This document shows positions 1 to 8,232 of a stretch of 64,000 nt of DNA, piece after piece. Every line of letters starts with the position of its first letter. Within the stretch, counting starts at the first letter, position 1. The position numbers and the translations under genes were made by a program. The stretch covers positions 1 through 64,000 of the forward strand of contig CAKPBC010000009.1 of assembly GCA_934140155.1 (NCBI GenBank). The letters run 5' to 3'. Source of the stretch: an uncultured Bacilli bacterium. GTDB taxonomy: Bacteria; Bacillota_I; Bacilli_A; RFN20; CAG-826. Below the pieces are notes generated by a model. It had not been told where the DNA came from. It saw only the letters and a list, made by a program, of their open reading frames with translations, and did not search any database.

Positions 1-344
1 TCACCCTGTATCTATATAGCAATTAATTTTGAAAATGTAAATTAAAATAAAAAAAGTATCAAAAATCTTACATTTTGATACCCTAAAAATATCCTACCAT
101 AATTTATAGAAAATATCAAAAAATTTAGTTCATTTGCTTTTTTAGTTTATAAAATAATTTGGCATTTTTGCATATTTTACACTATTTAAGTATTCCCAAA
201 ATGTAAACATATTTAGACTCTTTTTATTCAAAAATACCCCAATATGGTTTGCAGGCTGTAATTGTTTTAAAAACACTAACTATTTGTTTTTTTGCTTTTT
301 GACCATATTAATGAGTTTAAAACTTATAAATGGGGTGTAATGAA
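1..344. other. AT-rich region before the first gene
   Basis: No coding frame of useful length was found on either strand. The stretch contains one AT-rich hairpin (described separately) and, near its right end, a loose promoter-like pair: TTGACC at 299-304 and TATAAA at 325-330. The 20-bp spacing is too long for a good sigma-A promoter. If it is used, the leader of the following gene would be only about 10 nt. I see no tRNA, att site or transposase scar that would explain how the restriction-modification operon arrived. Confidence 0.5.
56..81 (-). terminator. Possible minus-strand intrinsic terminator
   Basis: GTATCAAAA (56-64) and TTTTGATAC (73-81) form a 9-bp stem with an 8-nt loop. On the minus strand the stem is followed by a run of T (the A-run at about 48-54 on the plus strand). 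No minus-strand gene lies just upstream of it, so its role is unclear, and the stem is almost all A-T. Confidence 0.3.
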
Positions 345-1334
345 ATGCTTGTTACAGATATTTGGGATTCAGGATTATTGAAAATGTTTCCTGAACTTTT
401 AGATAAGTTGCTTTATGATAATACAACTAAAAAAAATATTATTTGGGCAACAAGCAATTATGAAAAAAGAGGCAAAGAATATTTGCCTAATAAAGAAATC
501 AAAACGACTTTAATTAATATAAACCCGAAAAGTAAAATTATTAAACCAAGAGTAGAAAAAAGTAAAACAGAGCAATTGAAAAGGATAAAAACTAATGCTG
601 AAGTATTTACACCTATTTGGATTGTTAATAAGCAAAATAATTTAGTTGATGATGCCTGGTTTGAAAATAAAAATATATTTAATATCGAACAAGAAAATAA
701 TTGGGTAACAACTGAAAAAGTAATATTCGCTAAAAATAAAACATGGCAAGAATATGTAACTGATATAAGACTTGAAGTATGTTGTGGTGAAGCTCCTTAT
801 CTAGTATCAAGATATGATGCTGTAAGTGGTGACGCAATTGAACTTAAAAATAGAGTAGGATTATTAGATAGAAAATTTAGAGTTATTAATGAAAATGCAA
901 AAACAGATGATGAATGGATTGAATATTCTATAAAAGCTATTAAGTCCATTTATGGATATGAATTTCAAGGGGACAATCTTTTAATAGCTAGATGTAATGT
1001 TTTATTAGATTATTTAGATTATTACTTTGATAAATTTAAAAATTGGCCTACAAAAGATTTGATTTTTGATATTACTAACATAATTAGTTGGAATTTATGG
1101 CAAATGGATGGATTGAAATATGTTGTTCCTTTGTCTTGTCATAATGTTATCAAAAAAACAGTTCAGTTAAGCCTGTTTGAAGAAATTAGTGATCCCAAGC
1201 CTGAGTTATGTCCTGGATGTAAAAGCGAAGATCCAAAATTACATAACGGGAAAAGGTGCTACATAATGGATTGGGAAACTGATAGAAAGATAAAATTTGT
1301 ATCTTTAATATGGAGGAATGATTATGAGGGATGA
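345..1334 (+). CDS. Restriction-modification methylase-like subunit
   Basis: This 329-aa protein is the first gene of a three-gene restriction-modification operon. It has an FTP-type block (EVFTPIWIVNKQNN, about residues 86-99) and a motif-I-like stretch (RLEVCCGEAPYLVSRYD), both seen in class I adenine methylases. I do not find an NPPY catalytic motif in it, so it may be a partner subunit rather than an active methylase. A C-terminal CPGC...C arrangement could bind zinc. In Firmicutes, proteins of this look are annotated 'restriction endonuclease subunit M' and travel with an Eco57I-type methylase and a helicase, as here. I chose the ATG at 345, which has GGGGTG about 8 nt upstream; the ATG at 330 has no ribosome site. 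The next gene overlaps its end by 11 nt, implying coupled translation. Confidence 0.75.
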   Translation: MLVTDIWDSGLLKMFPELLDKLLYDNTTKKNIIWATSNYEKRGKEYLPNKEIKTTLININPKSKIIKPRVEKSKTEQLKRIKTNAEVFTPIWIVNKQNNLVDDAWFENKNIFNIEQENNWVTTEKVIFAKNKTWQEYVTDIRLEVCCGEAPYLVSRYDAVSGDAIELKNRVGLLDRKFRVINENAKTDDEWIEYSIKAIKSIYGYEFQGDNLLIARCNVLLDYLDYYFDKFKNWPTKDLIFDITNIISWNLWQMDGLKYVVPLSCHNVIKKTVQLSLFEEISDPKPELCPGCKSEDPKLHNGKRCYIMDWETDRKIKFVSLIWRNDYEG

Positions 1335-3057
1335 TGGTAGAAATGATGCGTTAGAAGCAGAAAAAAAGTATAAAACCGCTGTTGAATCGGCTAACGAATA
1401 TATCGAGAATTTTGATATTTTAGAAACTATTACTAATGTAGGTAATGATGAAGTTTTTACACCTAGAAAAACTTGCGAAATGATTTTAGATTCATTGCCA
1501 GAAGAAGTATGGCATAATCCTAACTATAAATGGCTTAATCCTGCTACTAAAAATGGTGTGTTTGAAAGAGAAATTGCAATAAGACTTGATAATGGTTTAA
1601 AAGATATAATGCCTGACACTGAAACTAGAAGAAAACATATATTGCAAAATATGATTTTTGCTATAGGACAAACACGATTTACCGCTAATGTGGCAAGAAG
1701 GACGCTTTATTATTGCTCAGAGGCAAATAGAAAATGTGATGGCATAAAAGCGGAAGATGGGCATTATGTAAACGGATACGCAATTGGAAATGGTACTTGG
1801 TTTAATGATGAAGAAGGAAACATTAAAACGCCAAATACAAATCACACATTTATTGATGCTAATGGAAATGTTATGCCTGATTCATGCGTGGAAAATGAAA
1901 GAAAAAAATATAGATGTAAATATTGCGGAATAAATGGAAACTCATCTTATAATGATGCATCACAGCGAGAGACTTATGCATATGAATTTATTCATTTTAG
2001 CGGAGATAAGTTATTAAGACATTTACAAGATAGATTTTTTGGAGGTAATCGAAATATGAAGTTTGATGTTATAATTGGAAATCCACCATATCAATTAAGT
2101 GATGGTGGTGCTCAAGCCAGTGCAAGACCAATTTATCAATTATTTGTACAACAAGCTATTTTATTAAATCCGAAATATATATGTATGATTATGCCATCAA
2201 GGTGGATGACTGGTGGAAAAGGTTTAGATGGTTTTAGAATGTCATTTATTAGCGATAAACATATTAGAGTATTAAATGACTTTCCTGATTGCAAAGATTG
2301 TTTTCCAAATAATGAAATAAAAGGCGGTGTTTGTTATTTTATACGAAATCGTGATGAAGAGGGAAAATGTAAAATAATTCAACACATTTCAAATAAAGTG
2401 GAAATATCTTTAAGATATCTTAAAGAAGATAATATGGATGTTTTTATTAGAGATTCTAGACTAATAAGTATTTATAAAAAGTTAGTAGCGTATGGCGGAG
2501 AAAAATTTTCAAAAATTGTGTCGCCACTTAAACCATATGGTTTACGTGGCGACATCTTTAAAGATCCAAGCAAATACGCTCTTCCTTTAATGAACGATAA
2601 ACCATTCCCTAATTGTTTAACTATATACGGATTAGATGAACATTTAAAAAGAACAAAGCGATATATAGAATCCAACTATCCATTGCCTAAACGTGATTTA
2701 CTTGATGGATACAAGATTTTTGTTGCTAGAAATCAAGGAAGTGGTACTTTTGGTGAAACACTTTCAGATCCGATTTTTGGATTACCAAATGAATTATGTA
2801 CAGAAACTTATGTTGTATTTGGGCCTTTCAAAACAATGGAAGAAGCAAAAAATTGTTGGGAGTATGTAAAAACTAAATTCTTTAGAGCAATTTTAGGTAT
2901 TAGAAAATTAGATCAAAATGCATCCCAAAGTGTATATTCGTGCATACCGTTATTAGATTTCTCTAAAAAATGGTGTGATGATGAATTATTCAAGTTATTT
3001 GATTTATCAGTTGAAGAACAGAAATATATAATTGATAATGTTAAGGAAATGAACTAA
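1324..3057 (+). CDS. Eco57I-type N6-adenine DNA methyltransferase
   Basis: This 577-aa protein carries the N6-adenine methylase signature. It has an FTP block (NDEVFTPRKTCEMI, about residues 41-54), a motif-I-like WLNPATKNGVFE, and the catalytic motif IV FDVIIGNPPYQ near residue 250. Between these lies a CKYC element that may be half of a zinc site. The part after NPPY (about residues 300-577) resembles the target-recognition half of Eco57I-like enzymes. It would methylate adenine in the host recognition site and protect it from the nuclease encoded downstream. The start at 1324 is preferred over 1318 because GGAGG (1312-1316) then sits 7 nt away. It is tightly coupled to both neighbours: it overlaps the gene before it, and there is a 1-nt gap to the gene after it. 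Confidence 0.85.
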   Translation: MRDDGRNDALEAEKKYKTAVESANEYIENFDILETITNVGNDEVFTPRKTCEMILDSLPEEVWHNPNYKWLNPATKNGVFEREIAIRLDNGLKDIMPDTETRRKHILQNMIFAIGQTRFTANVARRTLYYCSEANRKCDGIKAEDGHYVNGYAIGNGTWFNDEEGNIKTPNTNHTFIDANGNVMPDSCVENERKKYRCKYCGINGNSSYNDASQRETYAYEFIHFSGDKLLRHLQDRFFGGNRNMKFDVIIGNPPYQLSDGGAQASARPIYQLFVQQAILLNPKYICMIMPSRWMTGGKGLDGFRMSFISDKHIRVLNDFPDCKDCFPNNEIKGGVCYFIRNRDEEGKCKIIQHISNKVEISLRYLKEDNMDVFIRDSRLISIYKKLVAYGGEKFSKIVSPLKPYGLRGDIFKDPSKYALPLMNDKPFPNCLTIYGLDEHLKRTKRYIESNYPLPKRDLLDGYKIFVARNQGSGTFGETLSDPIFGLPNELCTETYVVFGPFKTMEEAKNCWEYVKTKFFRAILGIRKLDQNASQSVYSCIPLLDFSKKWCDDELFKLFDLSVEEQKYIIDNVKEMN

Positions 3058-3058
3058 T

Positions 3059-6000
3059 ATGAACAACATAATTGTAAGTCAATCTCCTAGTATCAATGTA
3101 ACTGATACAGTAAAATATCATAATGACAAAAACACTTTCAATTTAGATGATAAAAATAATACTGACGGAGAATTAATACTAATTTATATGTATGTATTGC
3201 CTAAATTTCAATCACATGGTATAAAGGTTGGAATGGCAAAATGTAGATTAGACGAAACTTTTTGGCATGCGATTAAGTCAAGAATAAGTATACAAAAGCA
3301 TGAACTTGCTCTTACAAGTGAACAATATGAAAAATATGGATATGAACGTGAAGTTGTATATTGGGGAATATGTCTTGATGCACACAACGATTCATTTAAA
3401 GACTATTCTGTGCATGATAAGATTAAATCTGTAGCGGCAGGCTTGATTGAAAAAGAACAAGAATGGTTTCAAAATATACCAGTGGACGAACTAATAAATT
3501 GTTTTAATAAAGTAAGAAAATTTGATGAAAATAAAATCATTTATACACCAAGAAAAGAACAACAAGACTGTATAAATGCAATTAAAGAATATTTTGATAA
3601 ATATCCAAAAGGTAAATTTCTTTTAAATTGTAAGATGAGATTTGGTAAATCTTATACAACATATAAGTATTGTGAAGAAGCAGGAATTGATAGGATTCTT
3701 ATCTTAACTTTTATTCCAGCTGTTGAATCATCGTGGAAAGAAGATTTATCACATATTGAAAAGAATTATCGCTATTTTACTGATGATAATCTAAGCAAAG
3801 ACGATTTTATTTTAGGATTAGTTCATGATCCTTATGTAGTATTTTTATCATTACAAAATTATTTAGGAAAAGATAAAGAGAGTGATGTAAAAGCAAAAAT
3901 AGCGCAATTACAAGATATTGATTGGGATTTAGTTATTCTAGATGAATATCATTTCGGCGCGTGGAACAAAAAGACGCAAGAAACATTTGAAGATTTGAAT
4001 TCGAATTATCAAAAAGAATTAAAAAAGAACAACGATGTTTTAGGTAAATTAAAAATAAAAACACAAAAAACAATTTGTTTATCAGGTACACCTTTTAAAG
4101 CATTAGCAAAAGGAGAATTTAATAAAGAATCTAGTTTTACTTATTCTTATTTTGATGAACAAAGAAATAAATATCCAAAAAGCGATATAAATGATTTTAG
4201 TGAAGTAAATAAAGATTATGCTCAATTTCCAGATATGAAAATATTTGGATATAATATGTCAAAATTATTTGCAAATTTAACTTCATCAGTGTTTTCTGAT
4301 GAAAAAATTTTAAATCGAAAATTTTTCTCTTTAAACAAATTTTTTGAAACCAGACAAGAAAATGATCCTAATGAACCATGCACATTTATCTATGAAGAAG
4401 AAATTAAAAATTGGCTTGATATTATAAAAGGTAAATCAATATATGGTTTACAATTTCCATTTTCTGACATTAAAATGATTAATAACAATAAGCACACATT
4501 GTGGTTAATGCCATCAGTGAAATCATGTGAAGCAATTGAACATCTATTGCTTAATGATGATTATTTTAATAGATATCAAATTATTAATTTATCTAAAGAT
4601 GGTGTTGGAACTGGGGTAGATGCATTTAAATATTTGCAAAAAGAAATTACCACAGCAGAAAATATCGGTAAGCTAGGATCAATAGCAATAACTGTAAATA
4701 AATTGACTATAGGTGTAACAGTAAAAAAATGGTCCAGTGTATTTGTTTTAAAAGATTTAGCAAGCCCGGAACAATATTTTCAATCCATTTTTAGAATACA
4801 AACGCCTTATAAAATAGGTAATGATATTCTTAAAAAAGATGGATATGTTTACGATTTTAATATTGATAGAGCCAGCGCATTGCTTTTAAAATATGCCGAA
4901 CAATCTGAAAAAGATGGGCAATCAACAAAATTACAAATTGCAAAATTAATAGTAAAATATATGCCAATATTTATTAATGGTGATTGGAATAATCCAATAT
5001 CTGATCAAGTGTTTTATGAATTGGCACAATATGGTGATTCAAGTGGAATACCACTTTCTAAAAAAATATCTGATACTTCAAAAACAACAAGAATGTTAGA
5101 TGAAGAAACTGTGGCTTCAATGCTCAATGATCCTGAAGTAAGTGCAATTCTTAAGAAAGTGTTTGCACATACTAAATTCAGTAAACAAAAACAAAATAAT
5201 AATGGAACGATACCGGCAAAACCAGAAGATGGATTTAACTCTATAGAAGCAAAAAAAGGAAGAGATTTAGGTTATAATAAAGGACAAGAAGATTATAAAA
5301 AATATGTTGATTATGATGATAAACAAGTTCAAGAAGAGTTTGAAAATGCAATTGAAACATACATCAAAGAATACTGCCCAAAAGAGTTTAATGATAAACA
5401 AAAACTATGGTTTGAAAATGGTTTTAAAAAAGGATACGAGTCAGGAGTAAATGCACCGATTAAAAAAGAACAATGTGGCAAAGAAGATGGTATCAAATTT
5501 GTATCTGAAGTAAGAAATAAATTTGGTGAAAAAGTTCAATATACTAAAGATACAAAATTAGCAATCGATAATTTTGTTAAATCATACTTAAATGACATGA
5601 ACAATATACCAACCAAATACCACGGAATGCTTTATAAAAGATGGTATTGTGATTCTTTTATAAGAGCAATAAGAACTATTCTTACACCTAGAGTAGAAGG
5701 AGATTGTAAGTCAATAGAAGATGCTGATAATGTTATGAAACATATTCTTGCTAGATTATTTGAGTTTTTATATATTAGTGTTTATAGAGAAACAACATTT
5801 AATGAAATATTTAATAATGCTGATCCAAATGTATTTTTAGAAGCAGTTGGTATAACTAAGAAAGATTTTGAAATTCTTAACAAATATAAAGTATTTCAAG
5901 AAGACGTTTTAAATAATTATATTCACGATTTTTTTGTTAATGAGTCATTAGGAACAAAACTTAACCTCGAAGATGAAAACATAAAAAAACAATATCGTAA

Positions 6001-6307
6001 CAGTTTTGATTGGTTTGGCTTTGGACTTGAAAGTGATGAAGAACAAATTAATGAAAAATTGGATTCACATGATGATTTTATGGGAAGTATAAATGAAGAA
6101 CATCAAGTGCCTAAAATTGAAATCAATGAAGAAAATAACACATTAATTGATAAGATAATAAATGTATTAAAAGATTGTAAATCTGCTAAAGCATCAAAAA
6201 TAGCGGAGAGTATAGGAGTAGGTAAAAAAGAGATTAATTCGATTTTGTATGCAAATTTAGATGTTTTTACTAAAGATATCTTTTTTAATTGGAGACTCAA
6301 AAAGTAG
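3059..6307 (+). CDS. Restriction helicase with GIY-YIG-like N-terminus
   Basis: This 1082-aa protein reads as the restriction subunit of the operon. Residues about 30-160 resemble a GIY-YIG/T5orf172 nuclease (YMYVLP...GIKVGMAK... and a later EQEWF). Residues about 165-640 are a superfamily 2 helicase: Walker A MRFGKSYTT, Walker B DEYH, motif III SGTP, and a motif-VI-like QSIFRIQTP. A charged middle section follows, and the last 60 residues (LIDKIINVLKDCKSAKASKI...) look like a winged helix. By family knowledge such proteins translocate DNA and cut unmethylated targets. The nuclease assignment is weaker than the helicase assignment, because the GIY-YIG motifs are degenerate by eye. AAGGA sits 11 nt before the ATG. 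It is the last gene of the operon. Confidence 0.8.
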   Translation: MNNIIVSQSPSINVTDTVKYHNDKNTFNLDDKNNTDGELILIYMYVLPKFQSHGIKVGMAKCRLDETFWHAIKSRISIQKHELALTSEQYEKYGYEREVVYWGICLDAHNDSFKDYSVHDKIKSVAAGLIEKEQEWFQNIPVDELINCFNKVRKFDENKIIYTPRKEQQDCINAIKEYFDKYPKGKFLLNCKMRFGKSYTTYKYCEEAGIDRILILTFIPAVESSWKEDLSHIEKNYRYFTDDNLSKDDFILGLVHDPYVVFLSLQNYLGKDKESDVKAKIAQLQDIDWDLVILDEYHFGAWNKKTQETFEDLNSNYQKELKKNNDVLGKLKIKTQKTICLSGTPFKALAKGEFNKESSFTYSYFDEQRNKYPKSDINDFSEVNKDYAQFPDMKIFGYNMSKLFANLTSSVFSDEKILNRKFFSLNKFFETRQENDPNEPCTFIYEEEIKNWLDIIKGKSIYGLQFPFSDIKMINNNKHTLWLMPSVKSCEAIEHLLLNDDYFNRYQIINLSKDGVGTGVDAFKYLQKEITTAENIGKLGSIAITVNKLTIGVTVKKWSSVFVLKDLASPEQYFQSIFRIQTPYKIGNDILKKDGYVYDFNIDRASALLLKYAEQSEKDGQSTKLQIAKLIVKYMPIFINGDWNNPISDQVFYELAQYGDSSGIPLSKKISDTSKTTRMLDEETVASMLNDPEVSAILKKVFAHTKFSKQKQNNNGTIPAKPEDGFNSIEAKKGRDLGYNKGQEDYKKYVDYDDKQVQEEFENAIETYIKEYCPKEFNDKQKLWFENGFKKGYESGVNAPIKKEQCGKEDGIKFVSEVRNKFGEKVQYTKDTKLAIDNFVKSYLNDMNNIPTKYHGMLYKRWYCDSFIRAIRTILTPRVEGDCKSIEDADNVMKHILARLFEFLYISVYRETTFNEIFNNADPNVFLEAVGITKKDFEILNKYKVFQEDVLNNYIHDFFVNESLGTKLNLEDENIKKQYRNSFDWFGFGLESDEEQINEKLDSHDDFMGSINEEHQVPKIEINEENNTLIDKIINVLKDCKSAKASKIAESIGVGKKEINSILYANLDVFTKDIFFNWRLKK

Positions 6308-6311
6308 TAAT

Positions 6312-6346
6312 TGCTGATTTGTATTTTAAAGCCATCAAAATCAGCA
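6312..6346. terminator. Hairpin between convergent genes
   Basis: TGCTGATTT (6312-6320) pairs with AAATCAGCA (6338-6346) around a 17-nt loop, between the 3' ends of the restriction operon and the minus-strand esterase. Neither side has a strong T-run, so termination would be weak. Confidence 0.45.
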
Positions 6347-6352
6347 CATTTA

Positions 6353-7327
6353 TTATTTGATTTCATTATAAAAATCCAATGAGTCTTTTACCCAACCTTC
6401 TGCTTCAGTATTTGTTCCTAGGCCAAATCCATGTAAGCAGTCTACAATTTTTATTGAATGATTAACATTATTATTTTCATAATGTTTTATTATGCTTTCA
6501 TAATCACTTGAATTAAAATATTGATCGTTTTTACATAATAACGAATAAGTAGGAACATCAAAAGAATCTTTTAATATAGATTCTAAATTATATCCATAAA
6601 GAAGATTAACGCTAGTAGGAGAAGGAAGATTATATTTTTCATAACCCAAGTCTTTATCACACCAACTAGAGGCAATATAAGCTCCAGCACTAAAACCAGT
6701 AATTATATATTTATCTGGATCAATATTAAATTCATCGGCTTTATCTCTAATAATAGAAATTGATTTTGCAATATCACTTAAGACATTATCTAAATTATCG
6801 CATTCTCCAAATGTTTTACTTATTCGATATGTTAAAGCAAAACTTGTATAACCATATTCTTGGAATTTAGCGCTAACGGGAAGAGATTCGACCATGGTAC
6901 AAACACTTGTAAATCCTCCGCCAGCAATATTAATAACAAAAGGAGTTTTCTCTTCGCTTTTATGATTTCTTAAAGCAAAAAATCCTACTTGTTTTAAGGT
7001 TTTGTTATCATCGATTTCTTTTCGAGTGTAGCTAGGATAATAAACTTGATATTTGTTATTACCTTCTTTTTCAAGTGCTTTTAATCCATAAACACTATCA
7101 TTAGCGTTCCATGCTTTAGTGCCTAAATTTGCGGTAAAAGGAGAACCAAAATATAAATGTTCATTACCTAATAAAATATTCCAACAAGAATTATTAAATC
7201 CACTACGAGATAGAATAATCCAATAAGGTGTAATAGTGGATATAGGTAAGATAAATCCAAGTGCCACACTAATCGCGGTGATTCCTAATATAGTTGATAA
7301 AATACCTTTTAAAATCTTTTTTTTCAT
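6353..7327 (-). CDS. Membrane-anchored alpha/beta-hydrolase (esterase)
   Basis: This 324-aa protein begins with a positively charged N-terminus and a hydrophobic segment (about residues 8-30) that probably anchors it outside the cell. It then shows the alpha/beta-hydrolase landmarks of the BD-FAE/acetyl-esterase type: an oxyanion-hole INIAGGGF near residue 135, the nucleophile elbow ITGFSAGAY near residue 210, and a late HGFGLG supplying the catalytic His. It should hydrolyse esters, plausibly acyl groups on glycans given the glycosidases in the window; the substrate is inference. AAAGGA lies ahead of the ATG. It stands alone, convergent with the restriction operon. Confidence 0.75.
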   Translation of the reverse strand: MKKKILKGILSTILGITAISVALGFILPISTITPYWIILSRSGFNNSCWNILLGNEHLYFGSPFTANLGTKAWNANDSVYGLKALEKEGNNKYQVYYPSYTRKEIDDNKTLKQVGFFALRNHKSEEKTPFVINIAGGGFTSVCTMVESLPVSAKFQEYGYTSFALTYRISKTFGECDNLDNVLSDIAKSISIIRDKADEFNIDPDKYIITGFSAGAYIASSWCDKDLGYEKYNLPSPTSVNLLYGYNLESILKDSFDVPTYSLLCKNDQYFNSSDYESIIKHYENNNVNHSIKIVDCLHGFGLGTNTEAEGWVKDSLDFYNEIK

Positions 7328-7402
7328 TTTTGTTTTTCCTTTTTATTATTTTAACAAAAATATAACGCTTTTTTTTAAAAATCCCTATTCTTTTAAAAAA
7401 TA

Positions 7403-7465
7403 GTCCTAAATTGTGTTTTTTAAAACATATTAGTTATAAATAATTTATAATTAGGACAATTTTTT
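7403..7465 (+). repeat. Inverted repeat with long loop
   Basis: GTCCTAA (7403-7409) and TTAGGAC (7451-7457) are perfect inverted copies separated by 41 nt of AT-rich DNA; the right arm is followed by AATTTTTT. It lies in the divergent region between the esterase and the next gene. It could be a weak terminator or a pair of regulator half-sites. Confidence 0.3.
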
Positions 7466-7532
7466 AATGCGAAAATAAATGCTCATGAGTTAAAAAAAGA
7501 CAAGTCAATTTGTAAAGGTTTTTTTTAATTCC

Positions 7533-7561
7533 TTGCTTTTTGGTTTTATTATATTCATAAT
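7533..7561 (+). promoter_or_regulatory. Candidate sigma-A promoter
   Basis: TTGCTT (7533-7538), a 17-bp spacer and CATAAT (7556-7561) precede the gene at 7591. GGAGGA follows at 7579-7584. Confidence 0.45.
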
Positions 7562-7590
7562 AAAAGCGAAGAATTTTTGGAGGAACATGA

Positions 7591-8214
7591 ATGAAAAGAA
7601 GATCACTACTTAGTGCTTTAGCATTAGTAATAGGATTAACAATTTGTAATTCTAATAATGTTAAGAAAGCTAATAATGAAATTAATGAAGAAACTAAAGT
7701 TATTAAAAGCGAAGGAAAAGAAGCAAATAATCGACAAACAAATGAAGAAATCATTACTATGAAAGATATTTATGATTATTTGCTAACTAAGTCCGCTCAT
7801 TATCCTTTATCTGATGAATTTATTGAAAAATATCAGCAAACTAGTGGTGGATATTTAGATTACGCTAAAGAACTAGGAAAAATCGTTGATAAAGAAAGAC
7901 ATGAACCGGATCAAAAATGGCATTTTATTGATTCCTGGTTACTAAGAAGTATTGAAGATAGTTCCTTGACTTGGGATGAAAGTGCAGAAAATCGTGTCTA
8001 TAAAAAATTATTATGTCCAGAATTGTTGCTTTGGATTTATGAAGCTTGTGAAGTAAATCCTAGTAAGGTACGTCAAGCAATGACTATGGCAGAACAAGGA
8101 AAATCTGCTAAACAAGCAGTTACAACAATAGCAAAAAATATGCGTGCTTGTGTGTCTTGGGATGACTTAAGACCAGCGATTGAAAATTATAAAGCGTCCC
8201 GTAGTGGTAATTAA
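7591..8214 (+). CDS. Secreted protein of unknown function
   Basis: I do not recognise a named family for this 207-aa protein. It starts with a signal-like segment (MKRRSLLSALALVIGLTIC), then an Asn/Lys/Glu-rich stretch to about residue 55, then a mostly helical region. The C-terminal part (WDESAENRVYKKLLCPELLLWIYEA...) is compact and well ordered and is the piece most likely to have homologues. A cysteine sits where a lipobox cysteine would be, but the residue before it is Ile, so lipid attachment is doubtful. The start is fixed by GGAGGA 6 nt upstream; an ATG 4 nt earlier is in another frame. The next gene follows after 18 nt, suggesting one transcript. Confidence 0.65.
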   Translation: MKRRSLLSALALVIGLTICNSNNVKKANNEINEETKVIKSEGKEANNRQTNEEIITMKDIYDYLLTKSAHYPLSDEFIEKYQQTSGGYLDYAKELGKIVDKERHEPDQKWHFIDSWLLRSIEDSSLTWDESAENRVYKKLLCPELLLWIYEACEVNPSKVRQAMTMAEQGKSAKQAVTTIAKNMRACVSWDDLRPAIENYKASRSGN

Positions 8215-8232
8215 CAAAAAGGAAATATTAAC

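Noticed and set aside
6103..6366. 87-aa minus-strand frame over the end of the restriction helicase
   Set aside because: It overlaps the winged-helix coding region and the esterase end, and has no start signals.
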